A stretch of DNA of 64,000 nt from Parascedosporium putredinis. Taxonomy: Eukaryota > Ascomycota > Sordariomycetes > Microascales > Microascaceae. The position numbers were made by a program, and so were the translations under genes. Positions 36,335-47,974 of this stretch are shown here, in pieces. The notes under the pieces were generated by a model. That model did not search any database, had not been told where the DNA came from, and worked only from the letters and a program-made list of their open reading frames with translations. Numbering within the stretch: the first letter of the stretch is position 1; the number at the start of each line of letters is the position of its first letter. Location of the stretch: contig CASHTG010000014.1 of NCBI GenBank assembly GCA_949357655.1, positions 1 through 64,000 of the forward strand, read 5' to 3'.

Positions 36335-38117
36335 ATGGGCTCTGACGTGACTGCTCAAACTGCCGCCATATTAACGTGGCTGGAACAAATCGAGGACCAT
36401 TCCTCGCACCCTCTTTCACAAAAGCCTCTGTATCAGGCGGCGACTATTCACTCAAAAAGCGACGACGGAGCTCACCTTGCCCGGAGGCCTTCTTCATATC
36501 GCCTCCGCCTTCCAACTCTCCACCAGCCATGACGGACCGGACTCCGAAGAAGAAGAGGCGGACACGGCACGACGCGCACGAGGACGAAGAGGCAACACCG
36601 CGACAGCCCTCGCGGCAACGGCTCCTCGCGCGCTCAATATTGGCACCACCGAGGTATGGAGTGGCACGGCAACCATCGGAGTATGAGGCGGGTAGTGAGG
36701 CTTCTTTCACAACGGATCAATCGGGCGCGAGCTGCCGATCAGGCCAGTCTTCACCAACTAAGGAATTGGTGATGATGTCTCTCGGGGAAGAGCCTGTCGT
36801 GAATAGGCCCTTGTCGAGAGGGGCGGATTTGCCATCAGAGCTCAAAGCGATGCTTGAAGTACTTGAGGGACTGGAAATGGGCTCTGTTGGTATATTTCCA
36901 CCGTCTTTAAAGGTTGGTTCTCCGCCTGTATCTTCTGGCTCTTTATTATCGCCTTGAACCAAAGCATGCAAAAACTAACAGCTTTTTTGTCTTCTATGAT
37001 TTACTTACAGGCCGAGATCGAGTCTGAAACTAGCAAAGGAACCCTTCCTCGGATACCTGCATACATGTTTGATGATACCGGCGAAAGAGACCGGCTGGGT
37101 CCCTCACCGATACTTAGTGATATCATGACGGTAGTAGAAGATGCCGAGCATTGCGTCCGGACGGGCCAGACAGAGGACGGTTGGAATGCTCTGGTGCACC
37201 ACCCACTGCTACGGCTCTCCTTACATGGCGGTAGGAGACGGGGGCCTTCATTGCTCGACTCTCGCTTATGGTAGGTCTTTTTGCTTTCCTATAAGCCCAA
37301 TACCTTTTGAAAAGGATCAACATCTTATACTCCAAATTTGCCTACACCCTGATAACCCATGCTTTCATAAATCATGGACGAGACTGACAAGAGATGTGGA
37401 ATAAGTACGAGCGCCAAAATTATCAGTCGGTACATGCCCGCGACACCACGCAAGTCTCGAAGAGTCGACTTTTGTATGGTCTGCTGCCCTGACCAAGTCA
37501 AGACCGAGGCTGAAGCAGTCGCAGCTATCACTTCTCTTCGGGAAAAGCTTCCGGGCAGCTCCATCAACCACACTGACGCAGCCATACTCTCCGACACTCC
37601 CATCGCCATTAGTATAGAAGTAAAGAAGGATGGAGGCGATGAGCAACGACAAGCTCTTCAACTTGCCATATGGCAGGTTTCCCAGTGGAACATGTGGTCG
37701 CAGCTGATCGAAGGAAGGTTGCTGAGCGTCGCCGCGACGGACACGCATGGCAGAAACCTGCAAAGCTCCGATTCGGGTAATAGCCAGGCCATCGGCACCG
37801 ATTCTGATGCTCCAGGTGAGGCAAACCCTGCCTCAGAAACTGCTCATGATGAGTGCAACCGCTTGCTTCGACAGCTTCCGTTTCTTCCCGCCATCTCTGT
37901 CCGCGGCCACGCATGGTATTTGGCCGCAACATCGCGCAACGGAGCGGAAACGATACTATGGAGTGATTATCCTATTGGCACGACTCGAAGTATCATTGGC
38001 GTGTACAAAATCATCTATGTGCTTCAAAAATTAAAGTGCTACATAGAAGACACCTACTGGCCTTGGTACAAGCGTGTCCTGCTCAAAATTCAGAAAGAAG
38101 CGGTCTTACCCCCATAG
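36335..38117 (+). CDS. PD-(D/E)XK nuclease-like domain protein, one frameshift
   Basis: Exons 36,335-36,927, 37,011-37,270 and 37,412-38,117. Introns of 83 bp (GTATCT, CTAACA branch) and 141 bp (GTAGGT...CGAG) join in phase. The N-terminus (TWLEQIED) is in one frame; from about 36,440 (KKRRRSSPCP) another frame continues, so one base is missing somewhere in 36,390-36,450. Corrected length is 519 residues. The N-terminal half is disordered and Ser/Pro/Arg-rich. The C-terminal half carries the nuclease-like core: NHTDAAILSD followed by ISIEVKK, which supplies the D...E-x-K triad, then a WxxSQW helix and a C-terminal GIYKI-like segment. The family is fungus-specific and often multi-copy; its role is unknown. 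Donor choice for intron 1 (36,928 or 36,913) is uncertain. Confidence 0.75.
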
Positions 38118-38565
38118 ATAGCTAGAAATGCCAAGAGAAGAATGAATGGTACGCCTTGCCATCACGCGAGTTTGGCAGAGTTTGACTGAGCGTTGTAGGC
38201 AACAAGTAGAAGTTCCGTAGTTGACCCGCATCTTTCGGGTAGACTGCTAGCCTCCAGTGACGGATCCACAATTCTGTGCTTCCCTGGATTTCTTCAGCCC
38301 GCCGAATAATTGTGAAACCCTCTCTCCAGGGGCAGCAATGATGCTGAAGTCCTTGGTAACTTGAGATGGATTATGGGACTCTGAAGCTGCCCTTGTCTAC
38401 TTTAGATAGTGCCACACAAGAAAAGAGTGTGCGGTTTGCCAACACTAGATAGGACGCTAGGATATGGAACGGACTGGTCAATCATAGGAAAGTTGGAAGT
38501 TCGGGGCTACGTGACAAAAAAAAGAGAAAAGGGCCCTTAAACGTGCTGCGTAAAAGAGAATCGAA
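38118..38565. other. no gene recognised
   Basis: A short interval between the nuclease-like gene and the tRNA. No open frame of interest and no repeat were seen. Confidence 0.4.
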
Positions 38566-38649
38566 TGCACTATCCCGGAATCGAACCGGGGGCTGGTCGA
38601 ATCTATCGGACGATGGCAACGACCAAGTTTACCACTAACCCAATAGTGC
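38566..38649 (-). tRNA. tRNA-Gly (anticodon GCC) with 13-nt intron
   Basis: On the - strand the acceptor stem GCACTAT pairs perfectly with ATAGTGC, followed by discriminator A (position 38,566). The D arm is GGTT/AACT with loop AGTGGTAA. The anticodon stem GGTCG/CGACC is perfect only if 13 nt (38,601-38,613) are removed. They lie one base 3' of the anticodon, at the canonical tRNA intron position 37/38. The loop is then TTGCCAT with anticodon GCC (38,615-38,617). The T arm CCCGG-TTCGATT-CCGGG is perfect and carries the B-box. The mature length is 71 nt before CCA addition, as expected for tRNA-Gly. Confidence 0.93.
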
Positions 38650-39927
38650 TTCTGATTGGCTTCTGAGCTCTAATTGGGAAAGGTGTACCTTGGGAGGCAG
38701 TCTGGAGCCATCGTGAGCAGCAAGTGTCCGTTCTCAACGGAGCGGTGGAAAAGTGGAAGCATCATGGATCTCATTGCTGGGTCCATAAGCTTATCCATGG
38801 AAAACAATCTCCCTCTTCATCCCTGGTCCACCAGGCAGCAAGGACCAGGAGACCTTATTCAATTTCTGTTTGGCCGGAATTCTGGCCACTTTTGGCCTAA
38901 TTTTTGATATGTTGAAACTTTGATCATAGAATCAGCCATGTTTTTCGTTTGGATTCGGTCTCGAATGGTGAGGCGATGTACTTGCGCGTTTTTGAAGCCA
39001 TATATACTTCAATGTTGCCATCTTAAATGGTAATTCGGAGAAGGTGTGCTTTTCGTCAATCTTGAGCGAGCGTATGGTCTCTTTGAATGGTTCCCACTTC
39101 TCGTGCCAGTTCCTTGAGCAGCACCACGCTCTCTTTTGGTAATGTGATGATAAGAAAAAAGAAGCTCATGTTATCTGGCACAACGTGATTGACAAGGAGG
39201 AAGACGGTAATACAAGAATCGGGCTGCAACCTAGTGTAGGCCAAAGGGAGTGTGTCTCTCGTTAGGCGTAAAAGCTTGGATAGCCTCCTGGGAATCAAGA
39301 CGCAATCTACGGAGCCGCGCCGTGCAATACGTGTTTCGACCCACGTCGGACTCCCGCAGAAGAATGTGTTGGACCAAAAAGAACAGGGGAACGCTCCCTG
39401 TACATTAGGTAGGTAAGTTTCCACAATCTAAACTATATGGGGTGGAGAGCAGGCCTCATACTCATCGCCCCGATCGTAAGACTATCATAGACAGGGATCC
39501 GCGCATTACAATCATGTGTATTTTTGTCAAAGAAATTCCAAACAAATTTCTCTTTATATATTTCGTAGTCATGATAAAAGCTGGTCCACACCATCCTGTT
39601 ATTATATGGCGGCCTGTACGTGCGTCCCGCATCGTCCTCCAGGGATTCCGGCAGCGCGTTTTGCCGCTCGGCCTTGGTCCACCGTAGTCATGGCTTCGTT
39701 TGGTCCGAGGTGCATGACCTGAGAGCTAAGGATTTGTTGCCCGGGGTTGTCTTCCTTGTTATTCAGCCAATATTCTGGCGGGATAGAAATCGGCGCTAAA
39801 GGACCAGAAAAGAATGATCCATTTTGTTATGGACCAAAGAACCGGAATCAAAAGCGAGAACCACTGTAGTGAGCGCTCTGGTTTCAAGAGAGTTTTATAG
39901 AAGATGTAGTAAAGTAGATAACCATTC
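38650..39927. other. no convincing gene
   Basis: A 122-codon frame on the - strand (39,056-39,424) and shorter frames on the + strand are present. The - frame has a hydrophobic stretch (MSFFFLIITLPKESVVLLKELA) but no recognised domain, and could be a gene relic. Nothing else is supported. Confidence 0.35.
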
Positions 39928-42349
39928 TCATACAAGAGTGAGTATCATTTCCTCAGATATGACACTGTGCCCTAAGTTATCCCAGCGATATAAGTCTGAA
40001 ATACCAATGCGCCTAAAGATGGGGCTATTCCGAACTGCTAGAGGCAAGTCTTTACTCTGAGGCTGTGCGGGAACAAGAAGCAAGCCTACACCTACTCTAG
40101 GATAGGGTGGCCGACTGCAAACGTTAAGGCATAGCACTTCTCTGCCAAGTAGCGATTTGCACTGCTCAGTATCATCTATCTCGAACCTCACCGACGTCTT
40201 TTGGCCACTTCTGTTCTGGCAGCCGAGAATTGTACTGTGTACCCAAAGAAAGGTCTCAGATACCTGCGTAATAGTCGCTGGAACTACTCGCCCTTTGAGA
40301 CGGAGCCAACCTGCCTTCACTCCGCCGAATGGATCCGTCGTGCCGAGCTGGTAGGCACTGATAGTATCATCGATAGTAATAAAGCTCTCGGCAATATGGG
40401 GTCCGGTATCAGTCCTAATCCAAGTGACTCCTCGGTAGCTACTGGCCCAACTCCAGCTCGGTGCAACATACTCGGTGTCGCCTGGCTGATTCGGGCTGTT
40501 GCAGATCCAGAGGAGATTTCTCACGAGATCGCCTGTCCAGATCCCAGCCAAGTATCGGCCTTTATTCTCTCCTGGCCAAATGCGAGCTATTCCAGACAGC
40601 GCCGGTAAGCGATCGGATACTTTCGTGATTCGCTTCTGTGAATATTGCGCGATCAAAACACGCCATTTGCCAAATATACTGAGGTCCTGGTGGTACCTAG
40701 CACAAGATAGGGTAAGCGACTACTATTATTTAGCTATTCCTCGCCTTCTACTTACACTTTCCTATGGCGCCGCTTGATCAAGTCGGGGATAATTTGTGCT
40801 CCCAACTTTGCAATACGTCGTAAGTCCTGAACATTATCGTAGTCGAACCCTTGGAGTCTACCACACTCGCAATTAATCCCAGATAAACACTCGAAGATTA
40901 TCTCATATTTAGTGAAGTGTAATATCCTCGTTGCGAGGAGTCGTTCTTGGTAGCACCACGCTCGACTAAAAGGGGATAATCTCGAACTATCGTTTCATTA
41001 TCAACGATATCATGGTCGACGATTTTCGCATTAAATATATCATGAGGTCGGGTCTTCCTTGCAAAGAACTTATATGGTATGTTATCATAGGATTCTCCCT
41101 GAACTTGTAGATATGGTTCTCTCTTAGTAGATAGAAACCCAGTATCACCATTAGCAGCCGACGTAGCAGCAAGTACAAGGGTAGCCCCTCATAGATAGAG
41201 GCCATATTAGCAGCCTCATCAACCCAGTCTTGGAGGTCGTCTTGAATGATGCATAACGAGTCTATCCAAATATACTGGATCTGAATTTCGCGTGTAACGA
41301 CGACTGCATCTTGGAATGTAAGGGAAAGTGTATCCCATAGAATGTTCAACTTTCGAGTATTTAGACTTTCTTTTGTAGTTGTTAAATGGTTGCTATGACC
41401 CCAGCAGTGAGAGAGACTAGTATAGGCTGGTATATTGCCGTTCTGAAGAATGCTAGCGGTGTCGATAAGGCGAATAGTATCATCGCAGTGATCTCCGATA
41501 TAAATAAGTCGCTTAGGAGGTGATGATATATACTGATGGCGTCGTTGGCAGAGGTCATGGCCCTCCGTGCAATCGGTTAGCCATTTCTGAATTAACTCGA
41601 AGTTTGTTCTACTTGTAGAATCTGTTGGAACATGTCGAGCGAAGCCACCAATGAGTATGTCGCCGCGAAGTCTCGATCGTTCCTCAGCCATAGAGCACCC
41701 TATAGATGGCCAAGGGCAAGGAAGTCCTAGGTCGGTATTAACAACAGAACTAATAATAAATGGTTGGTATCATAGTGTTGTCTTGATATAGATAAAGGAG
41801 AGACATACCACGTAGCGTATAGAGCTCAAATTTTCCTATCACCCCTATTACTCGGCCTATAGGCTTATGAGGACCCCAGATAAATAAATCATCAGTAAAT
41901 TCTTCCTCAACATCCTCTGGGTGGAGCCTAGTTATTTCGACCCTAAGTACTAAACCTCGGCGAAAGGTGATCTCTGCTACCAGGCTTGGATCACTATATA
42001 GAATAGCACCGCCGCCCAGGTGCTCGATAACGGTCCGCATCATTATACAGGTCTCGCATCCATCGTCAGCTGTAGTCTGTAGGTAAGTGAGGTGGATATG
42101 AAGTTGACAGGCGCCAGAGTGTGGAATCGGAGTTGACGCCTCCAGGGGATCAGCTTCAATAGCTGCCCTGGTCTCAGGTTCAAGAATGTAGGAATTGAGG
42201 GATATATTGGGATCTATAGTCCCGTCGACGGAGGAGAAGGATAGGTTGTAACATGAGTTACAGAAGAGTGGGTGCTGCTCTGCCATTTCTCTTGGGGGAA
42301 CCTCGAAAAATGTGGGGTTCTTCAATTTATCGAGGATAAGCACTTCCAT
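39928..42349 (-). CDS. HET-domain heterokaryon incompatibility protein, two frameshifts
   Basis: Exons 41,809-42,349, 40,756-41,699 and 39,928-40,696. Introns of 109 bp (GTATGT...CTATAG) and 59 bp (GTAAGT...GCTAG) give about 751 residues once two missing bases are allowed for. One is in the G-run at 41,185-41,188 (IYEG to ATLVLAATSA), the other in the T-run near 40,970 (YPL to FSRAWCYQERLL). The HET domain is clear: YTSLSHCWG, LTFQDAVVVTREI, YIWIDSLCIIQDD, then the RAWxxQE block. The C-terminal part (KVSDRLPALSGIA, YLAGIW, PSWSWAS) is standard for the family. HET proteins can trigger cell death on non-self fusion. The first 180 residues carry a CNSC...CETC pair. Confidence 0.85.
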
Positions 42350-42400
42350 AATGAAACGATACTAGCGGCAGCGAAATCAAGATTAAGGTAGCAATTGTAG

Positions 42401-42931
42401 AGCCCGGGGGTCCAAGGAACCTCAATGGAACGGCTCCGTGACGGTTCCAAATAGAAAAGGTTCCAATTTCAAAGGAACCGTTATTTTTGGGTTGAAGTCT
42501 GGTTCCATCGTCGGGAACAGTTCCACCAAGAGGAACGGTTCCACCCTCAAGGAACCTCTAAAAGTGACTTCCGCTCTTTACGCTCGATATTTTCAGAACT
42601 TACATCAACTTACAATATCTACGAAAATAGGAAAAATTCCGTTTTACCTCTGGATTGAACTACGGGCCTTCATTTACATATCTACAGGTGGAGGTTTTAC
42701 AGGTTTACATCTACGGCATGATAGCTATCACACTAAATGAAGGGGCTATTTCCTATTAAAGGTATCTTCGTTGTTAGGATATGGAACCCTTGAGGACCTT
42801 GGAACCCTTGTTACCAATCAGGAAAAAGGAACCGTTCCATTTGGGATACCGTTCCAGCGTTCCAACGTGCTGGAACTGTTGCATGATGGTTGGGCAACCG
42901 TACCAATATGGTTCCTCAAACACCCCCGGCT
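42401..42931. mobile_element. GGTTCC-rich inverted-repeat element, MITE-like
   Basis: About twenty copies of GGAAC or GTTCC crowd 42,410-42,560 and 42,780-42,920, around a plain centre. The ends are imperfect inverted repeats: AGCCCGGGGGTCCAAGGAACC at the left, and AGCCGGGGGTGTTTGAGGAACC read inward from the right. Subterminal repeats of one short word inside short TIRs recall non-autonomous hAT elements. I found no convincing target-site duplication. There is no transposase. The family is unidentified. Confidence 0.5.
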
Positions 42932-43066
42932 TTCCTATGAGGTAGCGTGCGGGGTGCGGGGGCCGGGATGGAGTTTATATCATAGACTTGGCTGCTTCAA
43001 AGTGCCATTCTTTTTAACGGGCACCTTTATATAAGCAGTTAGCCCAACTTTCTTCGTCGGTCATGT

Positions 43067-43142
43067 GCGGCCTAAGAAACTGCCATAAGCGGCCTAAGAA
43101 ACTGCCATAAGCGGCCTAAGAAACTGCCATAAGCGGCCTAAG
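43067..43142 (+). repeat. 22-bp tandem repeat, 3.5 units
   Basis: GCGGCCTAAGAAACTGCCATAA is repeated three times exactly and followed by GCGGCCTAAG. It lies between the GGTTCC element and the next gene, and is non-coding. The exact identity of the units suggests a recent expansion. Confidence 0.85.
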
Positions 43143-43416
43143 CCGGGGAGAGGCAGCCAGAGCAGTCAAGGAAGAAGCCTGGCTAAACAGCGACCAATAA
43201 GCAAGGGACCACATCAGGAACATAAATAGTTCCAAGGTTGTTAACGAATGAAGGCATGGAGGCTCGCCAGGGCGTGGGCTTCTCAGTTCTTTTTGTTGTG
43301 GCTACGATTATTATATACTATCCATCATTGAACCCCTCGTCTGATTCCTCGGAAACTCCCATGCCCAAGGCGGAGAGACTTATGATCCTTTCCGTAGACC
43401 ATACTACACTGGAGCT

Positions 43417-44354
43417 TTAAACAAGGAGCCAGGCCGTTCTTGCATACGACTCTAGGGCTGGAATACTAATGACAAAGTCTCCTTCGCCCGAGCCTGGCTC
43501 ACGGATGAAGAGAAGCCGGAACGGGAGTATTAATGCACCGCTAGTGACAAGGTACGATACCGGGTTGGTGGTAGTGTCTCGTGTGATAACGATGCGCTGC
43601 CGTAATACCGGATATGAAGCTGTAGCATACCGCGTCGTCGTTGGGCCAGGACGAGCAATGCATGATTCTTCCTCCCATCTTTCCAGAAAAATGGCGCTCC
43701 GTGCTAGGTCGAACTTGGTAAGGAGTACGATCTTGACCTGATGATCTGAAGCCGCAAACCACCATCTCATATCTTCATGGAGTTCGTTCAATGACTCGGA
43801 GACACCGGCCTCAATAACTAGCGTTGGCCAGGCGCCCTTGGAAGCGCGTTCAGGATCTGGGCCACCACTGGAGTCGCTCTCAGCACCGTCACCTCCTGGG
43901 TGGCCTTGTCGAGGAAAAGTAGGGCTTCCAATGGTTTTCCAATTTACCTTTTACCACTTTCGACGAGCTGATCGCGGAATCCTTCATATAATTGAATGTG
44001 GAGTGATTCATGAAGCTCGGTGGGGATTGTGACAACGAGGATACCTGCATCAGCGTGATAACGGCGAAGGCGGAATTTTCGGCCCTTTGGGCGAGCTTGG
44101 CATCTTAGACGATCGATTTGGTCAAAGTCGTGAGGCGAGACATCTGCCTAATTAGTATATGATGGACTGAAGGGAAGGTGAGTTCGATGGGACGAACGTG
44201 TGACAACAAGAAAATCTCCGGATACGCGATTGATTTCCCGGAAGAGCTCCTCAACGCCTGTGAATCGAATGGTGGGCGCCTTTTCGTTCTCTGATTCCCC
44301 AGAGGTGGCTAGATTAGAGATATGGGGGATGGAGGAGACTGGCGCCGCCATCAT
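43417..44354 (-). CDS. unknown-family protein B (paralogue of 26,997-27,894)
   Basis: Exons 44,198-44,354, 43,955-44,143 and 43,417-43,904. Introns are 54 bp (GTTCGT, ACTAAT branch, GCAG) and 50 bp (GTAAAA...CAAG). The result is an uninterrupted 277-residue protein from ATG at 44,354. The first donor is atypical, so the exon 1/2 joint is the weak point. It shares with the gene at 26,997 the intron 1 position and phase, VSP near the exon 2 start, a RYHADAGILVVTIPTELHE-type block, PTLVIE-G, a MRWWFAAS block, PVLRQRIVITRDTTTNP and DFVISIP. There is no recognised domain, signal peptide or membrane helix. Unlike its paralogue it has no frameshift, so it is the better reference for the family. Confidence 0.68.
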
Positions 44355-44621
44355 CTGCAGTGCGGAATCGGTGGTGTAGAAGTGCAAGGCCGGAGGAGCA
44401 CATCGAAATTGAGTAGATGAAGAGGGGGTAAATTGATACGTGGAAGACGTTTACTGAGTTTTCAGAGTTTAGAGAGTTAGAAATTTAGAGTTGCAAGCGA
44501 GATATGAACCTTATGTAAACTCTGGTTCCCTCAAGTGTTCCTTGATAGCAAGGCGGGGGTGATGTAATAGACGACTTACCTCAATTACTGATAGCCTCAG
44601 AGAACATTCAGGTCAACGAGT

Positions 44622-47223
44622 TCAAGCGCCTGTAATCTCGGCAACGCAGACCGCAAGCCTACGGCGCTGGACTTCTCGTCTACCCCGCCGGTCATTTCTC
44701 CCCGTGGGCTGAACATCGTCGATGCGGACTCGTTGGTGTTTCCGATACCATGCCCGGTCAATCTCGCACAAGATCCTCACCATCCTTTTCTTTTCATCTA
44801 TGGCCCTTTGGCCCTTGAACCTCTGGCTTTTCCGGTCCTTGGGTGTCTTCTCTCCCGGGGCGTAGGATTGGAGCCACGTGGATAGTCGCTTGGATAGGTG
44901 CGCCGCCTTCACCTGGCACGTTATATCGCCTTTGCATAGGATGCCTATCGCCGTGTCCATGAGTTTGAAGCATTCCTCCCTTTTCTCTATCTGTTCCGTT
45001 TTCTCCTTCTCTCGCTGATTGACATCCCTGCTCCCTGCTTCGTTATGTTTTCTGCTAAATTGAAGGTAATGGACGGCCAACAGTTCGGAAGTGAAGGCGT
45101 ACGTCTGCGTAGTCAACGTGAAGCGTAGAGTTCCATTTTTGCTTCGTCTTCGCACAACTTTTGAGTCAGCTTCACCGACTTGGCTGCTTCCTCAGCCATG
45201 GTCTGGTCCACGGAAGTTGAAAGAGCGTGAGTGACGCTGTAAAGAACGGCGATCCTTGGCTCGATGCTCATGGGATTCTGCTTGGCCTCTAGGTTGTCCA
45301 TGAGAGATTTATAGCAGGAAGAGAGGCGGCTCTTGTCGAGGGAAAACCTCCCCCAGTTCTTTGTACAGTAGGCACCCAGTCCAAGCACCTCCAAGTGGTC
45401 TTCTCCAACAATCTTGGCGAGCAAGTGGGCCGTCTTCCAACACCCCAGCCCGATGGTGGCTTTGAAGTGGTAGAGACAAACCTGTTCACGCCGATTTCCA
45501 TCTGGGTTCTGTCTATTCCTCGTCTTTTTCTCTCCGACCGTTCCCGCTGCCCGCGAATTTCTCTCTTCTCTCCGGGCCCTTCGTCTCTCGGCCTTTTTCG
45601 TTTCGACCTCTTGCACCCGCTTAGACATGAGGTTATAGTCATTCTTCAAAATTTCCAAAAGACAGGCCACAATCGTCACAAACGGGTCATGCTTATTTCG
45701 GCAGCAAGTGTAAAACAGTTCCTGCAGACAGAGGAGAAAAGTGCGCAGGAACAAAAACGCATCAATCCCAATCTCCCCATCAAGCCAGACTCCGTGAAGT
45801 ACCATGCACATCTTCCAGAAACTTACGAGAAAGTAAGGGCCGCGCAATGTCTTTGGGGATCCGGCCAGGGTTCTCAATTGCGTAAGAATCTCGGCGAACA
45901 GGAAAATGGACCGCGGCGCGACGGATGTGGTGGCCGAGATGGCGAAACCTGAGCATTGATCTGAGAGGAATTGCCATGCTGCCGAGTCGTCAACGACACC
46001 CTTGAATTTGGTATCGGTGAAACTCCATCCGTTTTCCTCATGCCGAAGCCCCCTTGAGGATGGTGTCGATTACGTGGAACATTCTGTATTGCTGCACGTA
46101 CGGTTCCTGTTCGATGGTCGGTCTAGCACCCGAGGGTCCATTCGTTCTCAAAGAGAGAAACAGCCCCAACTCCCCCAAAATCGCTTGGGGGCAAAGACTT
46201 AGCATGTCGGCGCCGTGAGGTTTGGTTTTGTGTGTCAATCTCCCCATCGTTTTGCTGGCGTCCTTTCGGAACTTCTCCCAGTCCTTACTCGTAAACTTCT
46301 TGGCATAGGTGCTTAAGCTATTCAAAATCAGACATGGATTCGCTACAAGAAGAAACAACATCTCTGGGAATATTCTGCAGTGACGTAGGGTACTTACGAG
46401 GGGGAAAACCCGTGCATGGCAGACATCTCGAACGACAGTTCTTCCAAGGTGTGATTTTCGGTGATATAGAGGTGGAACAGCCAGTCCTTCCATAGCTCCC
46501 AGTCATAATGGGGTGTATCGGCGCCCCCTGGAGGGCTCTCCGTATGAGACCTAGTTTTTCGCCGTGGCTTCTTTGAACGCGCGAAGGGGACGTCCCGCAT
46601 AGGGAGTGGCGCATGTAGCTGCAATGGTGAGTTTGGCGTGTATGGTCTAGCTGCCTCTGGAGGAGTGTACATGTGGCCGTGAGGGTCGATCACGGCAATC
46701 GAGGGTGAATGTCCTGGGTTATGAGGAAGCCAGCCACTCGCACTGGATTAAGAGGCCTGGCCCGGCCATGCGACCGCAAATTCTTGCGAGTCTGAAGTCT
46801 GGGGGCGTAACTTGACTGTAAGAGTGGGAAAACAGAATCACTCGAGAGAACTGGGGTGGTGATTGGGAGATGGGAATCGGGACCGGAGCTGAAGGCGTTA
46901 ACGTTGGGCTGCGAAATATATCCACTGCTACCTGGGACTGGGAGGCTAGAGGCATCAAGCATCAGGTCAAGGCTAGAAGAGCCTGTGAGAGGCAAACTAA
47001 TGCGTTCAAAGTGATAGTTTTGCGTGTCAAGGCTCTCCAATATGGGAACACTGTTCTCGATTTGGCCCTGGTCGAACTCGTGAGTGAGACTCATCTCCAC
47101 TTGCAAGTTTTCCGACTAGCCTTCCGCTTGGGCAGGGTACTGCGGGTCTTCTGGCCACAGATCTATTGACGAGTCTAGCGGTAGGAGTCCATGGGGATAA
47201 TCAAAAGGAGTGAAGTCAGTCAT
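44622..47223 (-). pseudogene. Clr5-domain protein with one stop and three frameshifts
   Basis: Start ATG at 47,223 (MTDFTPFDY). The 80-bp intron is 46,318-46,397 (GTAAGT...AATAG). The corrected length is about 840 codons. The Clr5 DNA-binding-like domain is at about 46,400-46,510 (YDWELWKDWLFHLY, TLEELSFEMSAMHGFSPS). Downstream are LSTYAKKFTSKDW, an Arg/Glu-rich linker and KNGTLRFTLTTQTYAF. Lesions are an in-frame TAG at 47,116-47,118 (possibly CAG-to-TAG), a base missing near 46,690-46,745, one extra base in the five-base run at 46,049-46,053 and one missing in the run at 45,136-45,140. Many Clr5 proteins are lineage-specific and lie near transposons or NLR-like genes. Decay and poor base calling are both possible. 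Confidence 0.65.
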
Positions 47224-47974
47224 AGCGACTAAGAGAGGAGGGCAGAAAAAGGGATATGCGGTGGATTCTGGGTGCTTGATCACGGGTAGGATAGGGGTGG
47301 AATGGGATGGATCCACTACACCCATGAGGGAACATGCGGATTCTCTGATGAGAAATATATATCTGTTTATCTGCTCTACAAGTTCTGTATATAGTCTCAT
47401 CTGTAGCCTTAGATGCCTCATCCTCCATGCCCAAACGAGGCCAGCCCACCCGTTGACGTCGTGATGTGAGTTGCGTATTGTCGGCTGATAGGCCATGTCG
47501 AAGACGTCTCCTCAAACCACGCCGACCCCCGAAACGCGATTGGTTCGATGCTAAGTTTCAATGTCCACCTGAATGAGTCCCGATATTCTCGCTTGGGTTC
47601 TCGGATGACGGAGATTGGTCGATGCTATGTTTTCTCTAGATCTATGCATGACATGTGCGACAGTATCTGGTCGGGCGTTCTATCTAGTTCATGGTGATAT
47701 GGCGGCCCGAAGTCGCGATAACGACAATAGGGTGTTGGGAAGAAGGGCATTCACGAGAAATCCTCGTTTGCTGTTGTTGAAGGATGATTCGCTTCGAGGG
47801 TAGGCGTGACACTATGGGATCGCTCAGCTATATTGGTAAATAGCCGTTGATTCTGCTCCTTCAGTCTCGCAAAAGAAACTATCAACTCCAACCCATCCTC
47901 AATTTCAAGTGCAAGTGTCTGATTCTTCTACTTATAGCCTTCATCTAGAGCCTTGATCCCTATCTACAGCTAAC
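47224..47974. promoter_or_regulatory. divergent promoter between Clr5-like and dynamin-like genes
   Basis: 751 bp between two start codons facing away from each other. The - strand frame upstream of 47,223 stays open to 47,496, so the Clr5-like protein could start earlier. No clear binding site stands out. Confidence 0.4.

Noticed and set aside
38601..38613. First reading of the tRNA with a long variable loop and a mismatched anticodon stem
   Set aside because: Treating 13 nt as an intron at the canonical position gives a perfect stem and standard tRNA length.
39056..39424. 122-codon frame on the - strand
   Set aside because: No domain, no splice partner and no clear context; kept only as a remark in the interval entry.
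43238..43420. 60-codon + strand frame with a hydrophobic segment
   Set aside because: Short, starting with a non-ATG codon, overlapping the end of the gene on the other strand and without homology that I recognise.
46398..46420. A 23-nt intron in the Clr5-like gene (GTAAGT...GCAG)
   Set aside because: It is far too short for a fungal spliceosomal intron; an 80-bp intron ending at 46,318 keeps the same phase.
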